Notes: generated by a model from the sequence alone, not told the origin. A DNA stretch of 39,313 bases from Pseudomonadota bacterium (GCA_021805685.1 JAJZET010000269.1:1-39313); one strand, 5' to 3'. Shown: positions 1-13,175, counted from the stretch's first letter. Numbers and translations are program-made.

Positions 1-17
1 ACCCTTACACTGCATGG

Positions 18-1410
<1,393 letters not shown>

Positions 1411-1421
<11 letters not shown>

Positions 1422-2763
1422 GCATTCCGCCCAGCGCGCCGGGCGCATGCCGCGCTTCGAGCGGCGTGTGCTGCTCGGCAGCCTGCTGGTGGCCACGCCG
1501 GGCTTGCTCGTCGCCCTCGTGCTGGCCCAGGCTGCGTGGGATGCGTCGATACGCTGGGGCTGCATCGTTGGCGCCGTCGTCGCCACGCTGCTACTCGCCC
1601 GTTGGCAGTACCGGCGCGTGGTGTTTCCGCTCTACACCTTGTCGGGCCTGCTGGAGGCGCTGCGCCAGGGCGACTACAGTCTGCGCGGCGTGCAGGGCGG
1701 GGTGCTCGGCGACGCGATCTACGACATCAACGCGTTGGCCGAACGCCTGCAGCGCGAGCGGCTGGAATTCGAGGAATCCTCCTACTTGCTCGGCAAGACG
1801 CTGGCCGCGCTGGACAGTGCGGTATTCGTGTTCGACGAGCAGCAGCGGCTGCGCCTGCTCAATCCCGCCGCGCAACGCCTGCTCGATGCGGAACGCCATC
1901 GCCTGTTTGGGCTGAGTGCGGCGGAACTTGGCCTGGCGCCGCTGCTGGAAGGGCCGGCCGCGCGCCTGATGACCCACGTCTTCCCGGGGCGCAGCGGGCG
2001 CTTCGAGATCCGCCATGCGGCGCTGCGCAGCGGTGGACGTGGCGGCCGTTTGCTGGTGGTCAACGACGTGGGTCGCGTGCTGCGCGAGGAGGAGCGTGCG
2101 GCGTGGCAGCGCCTGCTGCGCGTGCTGGGCCACGAGGTCAACAACTCGCTGGCGCCGATCCAGTCGATGGCCGGCACGCTGGCCACGCTGGTCGCGCGCG
2201 ACCCGCTGCCGGAGGACTGGCGCGAGGATTTCCGCGGCGGGCTGGAGCTGATCGGCCATCGCGCCGAGGCGCTCGGGCGCTTTCTTTCCAGCTACAGCAG
2301 GCTGGCGCGCTTGCCGCCGCCGCAACCGCGCGCGGTGGAGCTTTCGGCGTTGCTGGCCAAGCTGGCGAAGCTGGAACAACGCCTGCCCGTCACCGTGCAA
2401 GCCGGCGAACCGTTGACGGTGTTGGCCGACCCCGACCAGCTCGAACAGGCGCTGATCAATTTGCTGCGCAATGCCGTCGAAGCCGCGCTGCCGGAGGGCG
2501 GCGTGCGCCTGCGCTGGCGGCGTGACGGCGAGCGCGCGGTGATCGAAGTGGAAGACGACGGTCCTGGCCCGCCGCCCAGCGACAACCTGTTCGTGCCGTT
2601 CTTCACCACCAAGCCCGGCGGCTCCGGCATCGGCCTCGCGCTGGCGCGGCAGATCGCCGAGGCGCACGAGGGCGGCGTGGCCCTGCTGGCGCGCGAGGAT
2701 GCGCACGGCGCGTTGGCGCGGCTGTGGCTGCCGAGCCGAGCCGCGGCGGAGGCGAAGGGATAG
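1411..2763 (+). CDS. Membrane sensor histidine kinase, NtrY-like
   Basis: Sensor kinase of 450 residues and partner of the preceding NtrC-type regulator. The ATG at 1411 lies inside the last codons of the regulator, the usual arrangement for translational coupling; an open frame extends further upstream but only within the regulator. Two hydrophobic segments near residues 18-55 are followed by a HAMP-like region, a PAS-like domain (about 120-230), a histidine-kinase core with HEVNNSLAPI carrying the phospho-acceptor histidine, and an ATPase domain with N-box LLRNAVEAA and G-boxes DDGPG and GGSGIGLALA. The short periplasmic loop suggests that the signal is sensed in the membrane or by the PAS domain. 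The HEVNN motif is typical of NtrY-type kinases that act with sigma-54 activators. Confidence 0.9.
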
Positions 2764-2772
2764 GTCCTGCGT

Positions 2773-4641
<1,869 letters not shown>

Positions 4642-4828
4642 CGCGCCATTCTAGCCGGCGGCGGCCCTGGCCGAATGCCCGCCTTGACTGGCGTGGCTGA
4701 ACAATCTCTTCTGGAACATATATTTAACGAAATTATTTCAAGTCTTGCCTATGGAATTTGGCGCGGCCTTGGGGTATGGTCGCGCCGGGGCAGGGCATCG
4801 TTTTGTAATCTGTTTGCGAGGAATCGGG

Positions 4829-5980
4829 GTGGCCATCGAATCGACGTGGCTGGGGCGGATGCTGTTTCGCATGCGCACGGTACTGGCGCTGGCGCTTTTG
4901 TGCGGCCTCGGCAGCTTTGCCTGCGCGGCGCATGCCGGCTACGCGGCCATCGTCGTGGACGGCAATACCGGCCAGATCATCGAACAGGTCAACGCCGACC
5001 AGCGCGACTATCCCGCCTCGCTCACCAAGATGATGACGCTCTACATCGCCTTCCAGCAGTTGAAGAGCGGCAAGTTGAGCTTCGACCAGCAGCTGCCGGT
5101 ATCCGCATGGGCGGCGAGCCGGCCGCCCACCAAGCTGGGGCTGCGCCCCGGTTCGACCATTGCGGTGCAGGACTGCATCCTCGGCATGGTCACCAAGTCG
5201 GCCAACGACGCCGCCAGCGTGATGGCCGAGGGCATCGGCGGCAGCGAGAGCCGCTTCGCCGAGATGATGAACGCGCAGGCCGCGTTGCTTGGCATGAGCC
5301 ACACCCACTTCGCCAACGCTTCCGGCCTGCCCGACCCGAACAACGTCTCCACCGCGCACGACCTGGTGAAGCTGGCGATGGCGCTGTACCGCGATTTCCC
5401 GCAGTACGCGCACTTCTTCGCCACGCAGGAGTTCGTGTTCCACGGCCACATCGTGCGCGGGCACAACAACTTGATGTACCGCTATCCGGGCATGGATGGC
5501 CTGAAGACCGGATTCACCGACGCCTCCGGTTTCAACCTCGCCTCCACCGCCGTGCGCGACGGCCAGCGCCTGTTCGCCGTGGTGCTGGGCAGCCGCACCG
5601 CCTATGTGCGCGACCGCCTGATGGCGCGCCTGCTGGATGACGGCTTCGACGGTCGTCCCACTCCGCCGATCCTGGTGGCGCAGGCCGCTGGCGTGCGTCC
5701 AGGCAGTCGCGCCGCACGCCTGCTCGAAGCGATCTCGCCGATCCAGACCGCCGAGGCGGATACCCTGCCGGCTTCGCAGCGACGCGCGACGCCGGTACGC
5801 AAGACGCGGCACGGCAAGCCAACGACCGTGGCCAGCCGCGGATGCGTGGCACGCAAGGGAAGCACTTGCCGTCGGGTCGCCAAGCGGCGCGCACACCATG
5901 CGGAGACGCACCTGGCGAAGCGTCGTGAATCGGCCAAGAAGCCGGTGGTAGTCGCCTCGCGCCGCGAATCGGACGGTTAG
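4829..5980 (+). CDS. D-alanyl-D-alanine carboxypeptidase (peptidase S11) with basic tail
   Basis: Periplasmic penicillin-binding carboxypeptidase that trims the terminal D-Ala from peptidoglycan stem peptides. The GTG at 4829 is chosen because a GAGGA ribosome binding site lies about 6 bases upstream; an in-frame TTG at 4745 has none. The result is 383 residues with a signal peptide (hydrophobic core RTVLALALLCGLGSFACAAHA). The three active-site motifs are present: SLTK at 64-67, SAN near 124 and KTG near 226. After the catalytic domain (to about residue 285) the usual PBP5 beta domain and amphipathic anchor are missing. Instead there is a tail of about 95 residues, very rich in Arg, Lys and His and containing two cysteines, whose role is unknown. 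It could bind anionic cell-wall or lipid A groups (inference). Confidence 0.9.
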   Translation: MAIESTWLGRMLFRMRTVLALALLCGLGSFACAAHAGYAAIVVDGNTGQIIEQVNADQRDYPASLTKMMTLYIAFQQLKSGKLSFDQQLPVSAWAASRPPTKLGLRPGSTIAVQDCILGMVTKSANDAASVMAEGIGGSESRFAEMMNAQAALLGMSHTHFANASGLPDPNNVSTAHDLVKLAMALYRDFPQYAHFFATQEFVFHGHIVRGHNNLMYRYPGMDGLKTGFTDASGFNLASTAVRDGQRLFAVVLGSRTAYVRDRLMARLLDDGFDGRPTPPILVAQAAGVRPGSRAARLLEAISPIQTAEADTLPASQRRATPVRKTRHGKPTTVASRGCVARKGSTCRRVAKRRAHHAETHLAKRRESAKKPVVVASRRESDG

Positions 5981-6027
5981 CCGCCACGCCCAACTAGGCT
6001 ATCCTGCGCCCCTGCAGCGCGTGGCGG
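5981..6027. repeat. Inverted repeat between carboxypeptidase and kinase genes
   Basis: CCGCCACGC at 5981-5989 and its perfect complement GCGTGGCGG at 6019-6027 enclose a 29-base loop. The arrangement directly follows the carboxypeptidase stop codon and precedes the kinase start by about 36 bases. No T-run follows, so it is a weak candidate for a terminator or mRNA structure. Confidence 0.35.
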
Positions 6028-6063
6028 CACGGTGTGCGCGCGTGCCAACGCACAGGGGCCTCC

Positions 6064-8937
6064 ATGACCGGTCATTTGACCGACCGTTATCTGCTCGCCA
6101 AGCGCATCGCCATGGGTGTGCTGGAGACCGTCGCGTCCAGGCGCGACGCCGCGATCGACCGCGAATGCGGCGGTGACGAAGCGCTGGCGCGCGAAGTGCG
6201 CTGGATGATCGCCGCGATCGAAAGCAGCCACACCGCCACGCTGCCGTTGGCGCCGGGCGATACGGTGGACCTCAGTGGCCTCGATGCGCAGGCCAACGCG
6301 CCGCGTCGCTACCGCCTCGTGCGCCGGCTCGGCGAAGGCGGCATGGGCGTGGTCTACCTTGCCGAGCGCGAGGATGGCGGCTTCGTGCAGCAGGTGGCGC
6401 TGAAGGTGCTTGGCGCCGGGGCGGTCGGATCACCCACGTTGCAGGAGCGTTTCGCGCGCGAGCGGCAATTGCTGGCACGGCTGGAGCACCCCGGCATCGC
6501 GCGCCTGCTCGACGGCGGCATGCTGGCCGACGGCCAGCCCTTCCTGGCGATGGAATACGTCGAGGGCGAGCGCATCGACGCGTGGTGCGAGCGACACGGG
6601 CTGGACCTGCGCCAACGCGCGCAGCTGCTTCTCAAGGTCTGCGCCGCGGTGGAGTATGCGCACCGCAACCTGGTAATCCACCGCGACCTGAAGCCCGCCA
6701 ACATTCTGGTCGATGCGCGGGGCGAGCCCAAGTTGCTGGACTTCGGCATCGCCCGGCTGATCGACGAGGAGGCGGTGGAGGGCACGCTCACCGTCACCGG
6801 CCAGCGCGCGCTCACGCTGGCCTACGCCAGCCCGGAGCAGATCGAGCAGCAGCCGTTGACCACCGCGGTGGACGTCTACGGGCTCGGCATGGTGCTCTAC
6901 CAGCTGATGGCGGGACAACGGCCATGGCAGCACATCACCACGCCGCACCAGCTCAGCCACGCCATCGTCGCCGGCGAGGTCGTGCCGCCCAGCCGCAGTG
7001 CGCGGACGGGCGACGCACTGCGTCACGCCGTTCCCGCCGACATCGACGCCATCGCGCTGAAGGCGCTGCGCCGCAAGGCCGGCGAGCGCTACGCCAGCGT
7101 GGACGCGCTTGCCGCCGACTTGCGCAGGTGGCTGGCGCAGCGTCCCGTGCTGGCGCGGCGCGGCCAGCGCCTGTACCGTGCGCGCCGCTTCCTGCAGCGC
7201 AACCGCTGGCCGCTGACCGCCGCCGCCGCACTGCTGCTCAGCGTGCTGGCCGGCCTGGCCACGTCGCTCTATTCGCTGCACCAGACGCGTGTGCAGCAAC
7301 GGCTGGCCGAGCAGCGGCTGCTGCAGCTGCAGCGGATGGTGCAGTTCCAGCAGTCGATGTACGACAGCGTGGACATCGACGCGATGGGACATGCCGTGGT
7401 CGCCGCGACCCGGCGCCAAGTCGCCGCGTCGCTCGCCTCGGCGCCAGGGGCGGTGGTGGACGATGCGCTGGGCAAGGCCTTCGCCAGCGTGCAGGCCACC
7501 GACATCGCACGCGCGGCGATGGACGATTACGTGATCGGCCATACGCTCGACGGCCTCGACCGTGCCTTTGCCGATGCGCCCCTGCTCGATGCCGACCTGC
7601 GCCAGTCGCTGGCGCGTGCGCTGCTTGGCATCGGCAGCTACGCGCATGCCGCCGCCGAGTTGCGCAAGGTGCTGGCGGTGCGCGCCAGGCTGCTGCCTGC
7701 CGGCGACCGCGGTCAGCTTTCGGTACGCGTGGACCTGGCGCAGGCGCTGGAGAAGCAGGGGCACACGGCGGCCGCGGCCGCCATGTACGCCCAGGCCGAA
7801 AAGCTGGCGCGGCTCGAGCCGCCCACCGACGCCCTGCGCGTGGCCGCCGAATCCGGCGTGGCGCGCATGCTGGTGGCGCAGGGACACCTGCGGCAGGCAT
7901 TGCAGCAGCAGGACGCGTTGTACGCCGCGCTGAAACCGCGCGTCCCCGCCACCAATCACGGCCTGATGCGATTGCAGCGCGACCTGGTAATGACCTTGAT
8001 CGGACTCGGCCAGCGCGATCGCGCGCTGCAGCTGGCCGGGCCGCTGGTGGCGCTGGACCAGCGCGCGCTGGGCGCGCAGAACCCGCAGACGTTGGACACC
8101 ATGCTGGTGCAGGCCAGGCTGCTGCATTATCGCTACGAATACGAGCGCTCGCTCGCACTCGCCCGCCAGGTGGCCGCCGTCCGCACCCAGCGCCTGGGCG
8201 CGGATCACCCCGATACCTTGGCCGCCGCCTTCATGGTGGCGACGGACGAGGTGTACCTGGCGCAGGATCCCAAGGCGCTTGCCGCAGCCGGCGCGGACCT
8301 GCAACGCGTGATCGACGCGCGTCGCCGCGTGTTGGGCGTCGACCATCCCGACACCATCGCCGCCGAAACGGTGATGGTGCGGCTGCTGGCCAAGCAGGGC
8401 AGCCATGCCAAGGCTGCGGCCGAACGGCGCGCCTACTACGCGCAGGCGATCGCCTTGGAACGGCAGATCCTCGCGGCCCACGAACGCCAGCTCGGCGCCG
8501 ACCATCCCAAGACCCTGATGGCGCTGGGCAGCCTGGCCAGCCTGCTGGACGAGGCCGGCCAGTACGGGCCGGCGTTGGCCGAGGCCAAGCAGTGCCTGGC
8601 CGGCCAGCTGCGCGTGCTGGGGCCGCAGCACCCGATGATCTCCGCCACCCGCACCCTGATCGGCGACATCGAGGACGACGCCCACCAGTGGCAGGCCGCG
8701 CGAGACGCCTACCGGCAGGCGCTGGATCAACGCGAGCAATTGCTGGGCTTGCGCGATGCGCACACCATCGAAAGCGCCTCGCGCCTGTACTCCGTGCTGA
8801 TGGAGTTGCACGACACCGGTGCGGCCGCCAAGGTGCGCCAGCGCTACATGGACCCGGTGATCGCGATGGATCCGAAGACGCTCAACGCCGCCATGCGCAG
8901 CGTCCGCGACGAGGCGATCCGCATGCTGGGATCGTAG
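6064..8937 (+). CDS. Membrane Ser/Thr protein kinase with TPR-like C-terminal region
   Basis: Protein of 957 residues. The kinase domain runs from about 83 to 365, with glycine loop GEGGMGVVY (90-98), invariant lysine in VALKVL (K114), catalytic HRDLKPAN (D208) and DFG at 226-228, so the kinase should be active. An N-terminal stretch of about 80 residues resembles that of planctomycete/Xanthomonad-type kinases. One membrane segment lies at about 381-404, placing the long C-terminal half outside the cytoplasm. That half contains repeated TPR-like units with recurrent LGADHP, LGVDHP or LGPQHP turns, suggesting a protein- or peptide-binding sensor. The ATG at 6064 is preferred over an in-frame codon at 6034. 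Kinases of this type often sit beside an ECF sigma factor, but none is visible here. Substrates are unknown. Confidence 0.9.
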   Translation: MTGHLTDRYLLAKRIAMGVLETVASRRDAAIDRECGGDEALAREVRWMIAAIESSHTATLPLAPGDTVDLSGLDAQANAPRRYRLVRRLGEGGMGVVYLAEREDGGFVQQVALKVLGAGAVGSPTLQERFARERQLLARLEHPGIARLLDGGMLADGQPFLAMEYVEGERIDAWCERHGLDLRQRAQLLLKVCAAVEYAHRNLVIHRDLKPANILVDARGEPKLLDFGIARLIDEEAVEGTLTVTGQRALTLAYASPEQIEQQPLTTAVDVYGLGMVLYQLMAGQRPWQHITTPHQLSHAIVAGEVVPPSRSARTGDALRHAVPADIDAIALKALRRKAGERYASVDALAADLRRWLAQRPVLARRGQRLYRARRFLQRNRWPLTAAAALLLSVLAGLATSLYSLHQTRVQQRLAEQRLLQLQRMVQFQQSMYDSVDIDAMGHAVVAATRRQVAASLASAPGAVVDDALGKAFASVQATDIARAAMDDYVIGHTLDGLDRAFADAPLLDADLRQSLARALLGIGSYAHAAAELRKVLAVRARLLPAGDRGQLSVRVDLAQALEKQGHTAAAAAMYAQAEKLARLEPPTDALRVAAESGVARMLVAQGHLRQALQQQDALYAALKPRVPATNHGLMRLQRDLVMTLIGLGQRDRALQLAGPLVALDQRALGAQNPQTLDTMLVQARLLHYRYEYERSLALARQVAAVRTQRLGADHPDTLAAAFMVATDEVYLAQDPKALAAAGADLQRVIDARRRVLGVDHPDTIAAETVMVRLLAKQGSHAKAAAERRAYYAQAIALERQILAAHERQLGADHPKTLMALGSLASLLDEAGQYGPALAEAKQCLAGQLRVLGPQHPMISATRTLIGDIEDDAHQWQAARDAYRQALDQREQLLGLRDAHTIESASRLYSVLMELHDTGAAAKVRQRYMDPVIAMDPKTLNAAMRSVRDEAIRMLGS

Positions 8938-8955
8938 CCGCACGGTATCTCCGCA

Positions 8956-8986
8956 CGAAAACGGGCCGCTTGCGCGGCCCGTTTCG
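8956..8986. terminator. Bidirectional intrinsic terminator
   Basis: ACGGGCCGC (8961-8969) pairs perfectly with GCGGCCCGT (8974-8982) around a TTGC loop, and the stem extends through the flanking A/T bases. Short T-rich runs follow on both strands. It lies 18 bases after the kinase stop codon and 45 bases beyond the metK stop codon, so it can serve both convergent genes. Confidence 0.8.
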
Positions 8987-9030
8987 TTCCGCCTTCCGGC
9001 CGCAGGCTGCGGCTGGAGCGAATGGCGGGC

Positions 9031-10230
9031 TTACTTCAGCTTGGCATCCGCGCGCAGCGCCTCGGCCTTGTCGGTCTTCTCCCACGAGAACGCGGTGAAC
9101 TTGCTGCCGTCGGCGGCCTTCACCTCGTAGGGACTGCGGCCGAAGTGGCCGTAGCTGGCGGTCTGCTGGTACATCGGGTGGATCAGGTCGAGCATCTTGA
9201 GGATGCCGTACGGACGCAGGTCGAAGTGCCTGCGGATCAGCTTCTCGATCTTGTCGTCGCTGATCCTGCCGGTGCCAAAGGTGGTCACCGAGATCGAGGT
9301 CGGCTCGGCCACGCCGATGGCGTAGCTCACCTGCACCTCGCAGCGGTCGGCGATGCCGGCGGCCACGATGTTCTTGGCCACGTAGCGCGCGGCGTAGGCG
9401 GCCGAACGGTCCACCTTGGACGGATCCTTGCCGGAGAACGCGCCGCCGCCATGGCGGGCCCAGCCGCCGTAGGTGTCGACGATGATCTTGCGGCCGGTCA
9501 GGCCGCAGTCGCCCACCGGGCCGCCGATGACGAACTTGCCGGTCGGGTTGATATGGAACTTGGTGCCCTTGTGCAGCAGCTTGGCCGGCAGCACCGGCTT
9601 GAGGATCTCCTCGCGCACGGCTTCGATCAGCTCCTTCTGCTTCACGCCCGGGTCGTGCTGGGTGGACAGCACCACGGCGTCGATCGCGGTGGCCACGCCG
9701 TTCTCGTAGCGCAGGGTGACCTGGCTCTTGGCGTCGGGGCGCAGCCACGGCAGCCGCGAGTTCTTCTTCTTGCGGATCTTGGCCTGCTGCTCGACCAGGC
9801 GGTGCGAGTAGTAGATCGCCGCCGGCATGAAGTCCTTGGTCTCGTTGGTGGCGTAGCCGAACATCAGGCCCTGGTCGCCGGCGCCCTGCTCCTCGGGCTT
9901 CTTGCGGTCCACGCCCTGGTTGATGTCGGGCGACTGCTTGCCGATCAGGTTCAGCACGCCGCAGGTGGCGCCGTCGAAGCCGACTTCGCTGGAGTCGTAG
10001 CCGATGTCCAGGATCACCTTGCGGGTGATCGCCTCGAGGTCGATCCAGGCGCTGGTGGTGATTTCGCCGGCGACGATGGCCACGCCGGTCTTCACCATGG
10101 TTTCGCAGGCGACGCGGGCTCGCGGATCCTGCGCGAGGATCGCGTCGAGCACGGCATCGGAAATCTGGTCGGCGACCTTGTCCGGATGGCCTTCGGAGAC
10201 CGATTCGGAAGTGAACAGATGGCTGGACAT
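9031..10230 (-). CDS. metK: S-adenosylmethionine synthase MetK
   Basis: Cytoplasmic enzyme of 399 residues making S-adenosylmethionine from methionine and ATP. It begins [20 protein letters not shown], the standard amino terminus with the GHPDK motif. It also has the [16 protein letters not shown] signature and the active-site loop [19 protein letters not shown]. Length matches the family (about 384-400). The open frame extends much further upstream, but the ATG at 10230 is fixed by homology and is preceded by GAGGA about 12 bases away. The neighbouring metE supplies methionine, so the two enzymes of the methionine-to-SAM route flank the pair of diguanylate cyclases here. Confidence 0.97.
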   Translation of the reverse strand: MSSHLFTSESVSEGHPDKVADQISDAVLDAILAQDPRARVACETMVKTGVAIVAGEITTSAWIDLEAITRKVILDIGYDSSEVGFDGATCGVLNLIGKQSPDINQGVDRKKPEEQGAGDQGLMFGYATNETKDFMPAAIYYSHRLVEQQAKIRKKKNSRLPWLRPDAKSQVTLRYENGVATAIDAVVLSTQHDPGVKQKELIEAVREEILKPVLPAKLLHKGTKFHINPTGKFVIGGPVGDCGLTGRKIIVDTYGGWARHGGGAFSGKDPSKVDRSAAYAARYVAKNIVAAGIADRCEVQVSYAIGVAEPTSISVTTFGTGRISDDKIEKLIRRHFDLRPYGILKMLDLIHPMYQQTASYGHFGRSPYEVKAADGSKFTAFSWEKTDKAEALRADAKLK

Positions 10231-10278
10231 CGCGTTTATATCCTCGTGTACGGATAAAGAGATAAAAGAAAGTGCGGC

Positions 10279-10284
10279 ATCATA
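10279..10284 (-). promoter_or_regulatory. Probable metK -10 element
   Basis: Read on the minus strand, TATGAT (5 of 6 matches to TATAAT) lies about 49 bases before the metK start codon. It predicts a leader of about 40 bases, too short for a SAM riboswitch. The -35 region is poor (ACAACC-like), so the call is tentative. Confidence 0.4.
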
Positions 10285-10357
10285 CCACTCTGTCGCATCG
10301 GGGTTGTACCCCAGCCTGAACCCGGATTTGGGCGGCTGGACGGCTATTTGCCGCGAT

Positions 10358-11716
10358 TCACGCGGCCTCGCAGCGGTTGCGCCCGTTGCTCTTGGCGCGA
10401 TAGAGCGCCTGGTCGGCGCGCTCGAAAACACTGTCCGGCGTGTCGTCCGCGCGCACGGTGGCGATGCCGCACGACAGGGTGATCGGCACCACCTGGTCCT
10501 GGCTGTGGAAGCGCGCCTGGCCGATGCGTATGCGCAGGCGTTCGGCCACCCGCATCGCTTCGCCGGCATCGGCGGCGAGCAGGGCGACGAACTCCTCGCC
10601 GCCGTAGCGGGCGAGGTAGTCGCCGGGACGCAGCGCGGCCTGCAGCTGTTCGGCCACGATGCGCAGCGCGCGGTCGCCGGCGGCGTGGCCCAGCCGGTCG
10701 TTGATGGTCTTGAAGTGGTCGATGTCCAGGATCAGCAGGCTGGTGACGGGCGCGTCGGCCTCGCACAGCAATGCCATGCGTACTTCCAGGGCGCGACGGT
10801 TGGCCAGCCCGGTGAGCGGGTCGGTGTCGGCCAGCTGCAGCTTCTGCTGCAGCGTGGCCTCCATGGTGCGGGTGCTGGATTCCAGCTCGCGGATGCGTTC
10901 GCGCATGCGCGCGGCGTGTTCCCGCCACGCCTGCTCGCGCAGCTGCTCGCGCTCGCGCAGCGCGGCGAGATGGGCGCCGACGGCGGCCAGTCGCGCCTGC
11001 ACGTCGGCCTGCAGGCTGACCAGGTCGGGCGCGGAACGCGCGCGTTCGCCCAGCGCCTGCACTTCGCCGGCCATGCGTTCGCCCAGTTCGCGCCGTGCGG
11101 CGACCACGTCGTTGCGCGATTGGTCGTCCTGGTCGAGATGCACGGTGAGCGCGGACAGTTCGTCGTCCACGTGGCTAAGCAGGCGGCTGGCGCTGCGCTG
11201 GGCTTCCTCCAGTTGCTCAAGCCGGCGCGCTACCAGTGCGGCCAGCGCCTCGCCGTGAACCTGCAGCATGGCGGCGTCGCGGCAACCCACGATGCGTCCG
11301 CGCAGGGCTTCCAGCTCGGGGTCGACGGGATCGCCCAGCGGCAGGCGGTCGAGGATGGCCAGCAACAGGCGGTCCAGCGGCGGCTCCGCCGCGGCGGGCG
11401 GCGCCAGCGCGGGCGCCGGCGCGACCTCCGCCAACGGTGCCGGTACCGGGCGGCTGGCGTCCTCGTCGAGCGTGGCCACGGCGTCGGTCAGGGCATCCAG
11501 CAAGGGCTGGATGCGCTGCTCGTCGAGGGGGTTGCGGGTGGCCATGCGGATACCGCCGAGCACGCCGTCGAGGCTGGCGTTGCGGCCTTCCGCGGCATAA
11601 GTGAGGCGCGACAGCAGGCGCCGCAGCAGGGCGTCCAGCTCGCGCCAGCGGGCCTGCTCGCGTTCAAGCTGCTCCATGGGGTCGGGCAGGGCGGACTCGG
11701 TGCGTTCGGCGTCCAT
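10358..11716 (-). CDS. Soluble diguanylate cyclase (GGDEF) with coiled-coil N-terminus, first of tandem pair
   Basis: Predicted cytoplasmic c-di-GMP synthase of 452 residues. The C-terminal GGDEF domain starts at [13 protein letters not shown] and contains the active-site motif GGEEF. An RPGD sequence five residues before it matches the RxxD product-inhibition site (I-site). No membrane segment is seen; the first 280 residues are largely helical, with an Ala/Pro-rich linker near 90-110 and a likely coiled coil before the cyclase domain. The ATG at 11716 is chosen; a TTG 15 bases upstream also keeps the frame. The gene follows its paralogue by 35 bases on the same strand, so they are probably co-transcribed. 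The stimulus is unknown. Confidence 0.88.
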   Translation of the reverse strand: MDAERTESALPDPMEQLEREQARWRELDALLRRLLSRLTYAAEGRNASLDGVLGGIRMATRNPLDEQRIQPLLDALTDAVATLDEDASRPVPAPLAEVAPAPALAPPAAAEPPLDRLLLAILDRLPLGDPVDPELEALRGRIVGCRDAAMLQVHGEALAALVARRLEQLEEAQRSASRLLSHVDDELSALTVHLDQDDQSRNDVVAARRELGERMAGEVQALGERARSAPDLVSLQADVQARLAAVGAHLAALREREQLREQAWREHAARMRERIRELESSTRTMEATLQQKLQLADTDPLTGLANRRALEVRMALLCEADAPVTSLLILDIDHFKTINDRLGHAAGDRALRIVAEQLQAALRPGDYLARYGGEEFVALLAADAGEAMRVAERLRIRIGQARFHSQDQVVPITLSCGIATVRADDTPDSVFERADQALYRAKSNGRNRCEAA

Positions 11717-11751
11717 CGTCGATGATCCCAAAGCGGCAGGTTCGGGCTTCT

Positions 11752-13065
11752 TCAGAGCGCCATGCAGCGGTTGCGGCCGGCGCGCTTGGCCTGGTAGAGC
11801 GCGCGGTCGGCGCGATCGAACACGCTTTCCGGCGTATCGTCGGACTGCACGGTGGCGACGCCGCAGGAAAGCGTGAGGCGCACGGGCTGGTCCTGGCTGC
11901 GGAAACGCGTGCGCTCCAGCCGCTCGCGCAGCCGCTCGGCGACGTGCATGGCCTCCTCGGCGCCGGCTTCCAGGATGGCCACGAACTCTTCGCCGCCATA
12001 GCGGGCGAGGAAGTCGCCCGGGCGCAGGGTGGCCTGCAACTGTTCGGCGACGATGCGCAGCGCGCGATCACCGGCGCCGTGGCCGAGACGGTCGTTGATG
12101 TCCTTGAAATGGTCGATGTCCACCATCAGCAGGCTGATCCGGTTCGGCAGCCCATCGCACAGGTGCTGCATGCGCGCTTCCAGTGCGCGGCGGTTGGCGA
12201 GGCCGGTGAGCGCGTCGGTGTCGACCAGATGGCCTTTCGCCGCCAGCATGGTTTCCATGCGCTCGACGTCGTCCTCCAGCTGCCGCACGCGGTGGCGTGA
12301 GCGGTTGAGGCGTTTCTGCCAGTCCTGTTCGCGCGCCAGCTCGCGGTTGCGCGAATCGGCGAGATGGTCGCGGATGATGCTCAGCCGCGTGTTGACGTTG
12401 CGGCGCAGCGTGGCCAGGTCGGATGCGGAGCCGACGCAATCGTCCAGCAGCTGCACCTCCTCGAGCAGGCGTTCGTTGGCCAGGCGGCTGGCTTCGGCGG
12501 CGTCACGGCCGCTGCTTTCGTCCTGTTCGATGTATTCGGCCAGCGTGCCGAGGTGGCAATTGATGTGATGCAGCAACTGGGTCGTGGCCTTGCGCTCCTC
12601 GGCCAGTTTGCGCAGGCGCTCGTTGACCAGGTCGACCAGTGCGCGGCCGTGGTCGCGCAGTGTCCGCAGATGGGTGCAACCGGCGATCTGCTGGCGCAGC
12701 CCGACCAGCTCGGCGGCGGGATCCTCGAGCTGCAGATGGTCGAGCACGATCAGCAGGGGCTCGTTCGCCGCAACCGGCGCCACGGATGGTGATTCGGCAT
12801 GCGCCGCTGGTTCGTCCAGCGTCTTCGCCGCCTTCGCCAGCACGCCGAGCAGGGTGGGGATGCGGTTGTCGCTGCCGGTCTCGCGCATGGCGTTGCGCAA
12901 CTCGCCCAGCGTGGTGTCCAGCACCGGGCCGTGCAGTTCGTCAGGGCCGGCCAGGTGCGCCAGCAGGCTGCGCAGCAGCCCGCCCACGCGCCTCCATTGC
13001 GCCTCCCGCAGCTTGAGCGCGTCGACCTTGTCTTGCGGGCTGGCGGGGGGCGGTGCGGCGTCCAT
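11752..13065 (-). CDS. Soluble diguanylate cyclase (GGDEF), second of tandem pair
   Basis: Paralogue of the downstream cyclase, 437 residues, with the same plan: helical N-terminal half, coiled coil, then a GGDEF domain beginning [13 protein letters not shown] with GGEEF and the inhibitory RPGD motif five residues before it. Near-identical blocks such as [14 protein letters not shown] show that the pair arose by tandem duplication, while the N-terminal halves have diverged much more. The ATG at 13065 gives MDAAPPPASPQDK; further upstream starts would add a low-complexity Arg-rich stretch and are not favoured. No transmembrane segment or recognised ligand-binding domain is seen. It is probably the first gene of a two-gene operon. 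Confidence 0.88.
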   Translation of the reverse strand: MDAAPPPASPQDKVDALKLREAQWRRVGGLLRSLLAHLAGPDELHGPVLDTTLGELRNAMRETGSDNRIPTLLGVLAKAAKTLDEPAAHAESPSVAPVAANEPLLIVLDHLQLEDPAAELVGLRQQIAGCTHLRTLRDHGRALVDLVNERLRKLAEERKATTQLLHHINCHLGTLAEYIEQDESSGRDAAEASRLANERLLEEVQLLDDCVGSASDLATLRRNVNTRLSIIRDHLADSRNRELAREQDWQKRLNRSRHRVRQLEDDVERMETMLAAKGHLVDTDALTGLANRRALEARMQHLCDGLPNRISLLMVDIDHFKDINDRLGHGAGDRALRIVAEQLQATLRPGDFLARYGGEEFVAILEAGAEEAMHVAERLRERLERTRFRSQDQPVRLTLSCGVATVQSDDTPESVFDRADRALYQAKRAGRNRCMAL

Positions 13066-13146
13066 CGGGTGTAGCCATCGGCACAATAGCCGGCATCTTA
13101 AACCGGTTCCGTGTCTTTGCACCGTCATCTCCGGCACCGCGGCAGG

Positions 13147-13175
13147 AGGCAGGGGCGCGTCGATGACGCCCCTGC
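13147..13175. terminator. Stem-loop downstream of metE
   Basis: GGCAGGGG (13147-13154) pairs with CCCCTGCC (13168-13175), with an additional inner CGTC/GACG stem. It lies 22 bases beyond the metE stop codon, between metE and the cyclase pair. There is no T-run on either side, so it may act as an mRNA 3' stabiliser or weak terminator rather than a classical one. Confidence 0.5.

Noticed and set aside
6430-8943. 837-codon minus-strand frame opposite the Ser/Thr kinase
   Set aside because: Compositional shadow of the kinase/TPR gene; His/Gln/Arg-rich with no domain and no ribosome binding site.
10231-10278. Possible SAM-sensing riboswitch ahead of metK
   Set aside because: The predicted leader is only about 40 bases and lacks conserved elements of SAM or SAH aptamers.
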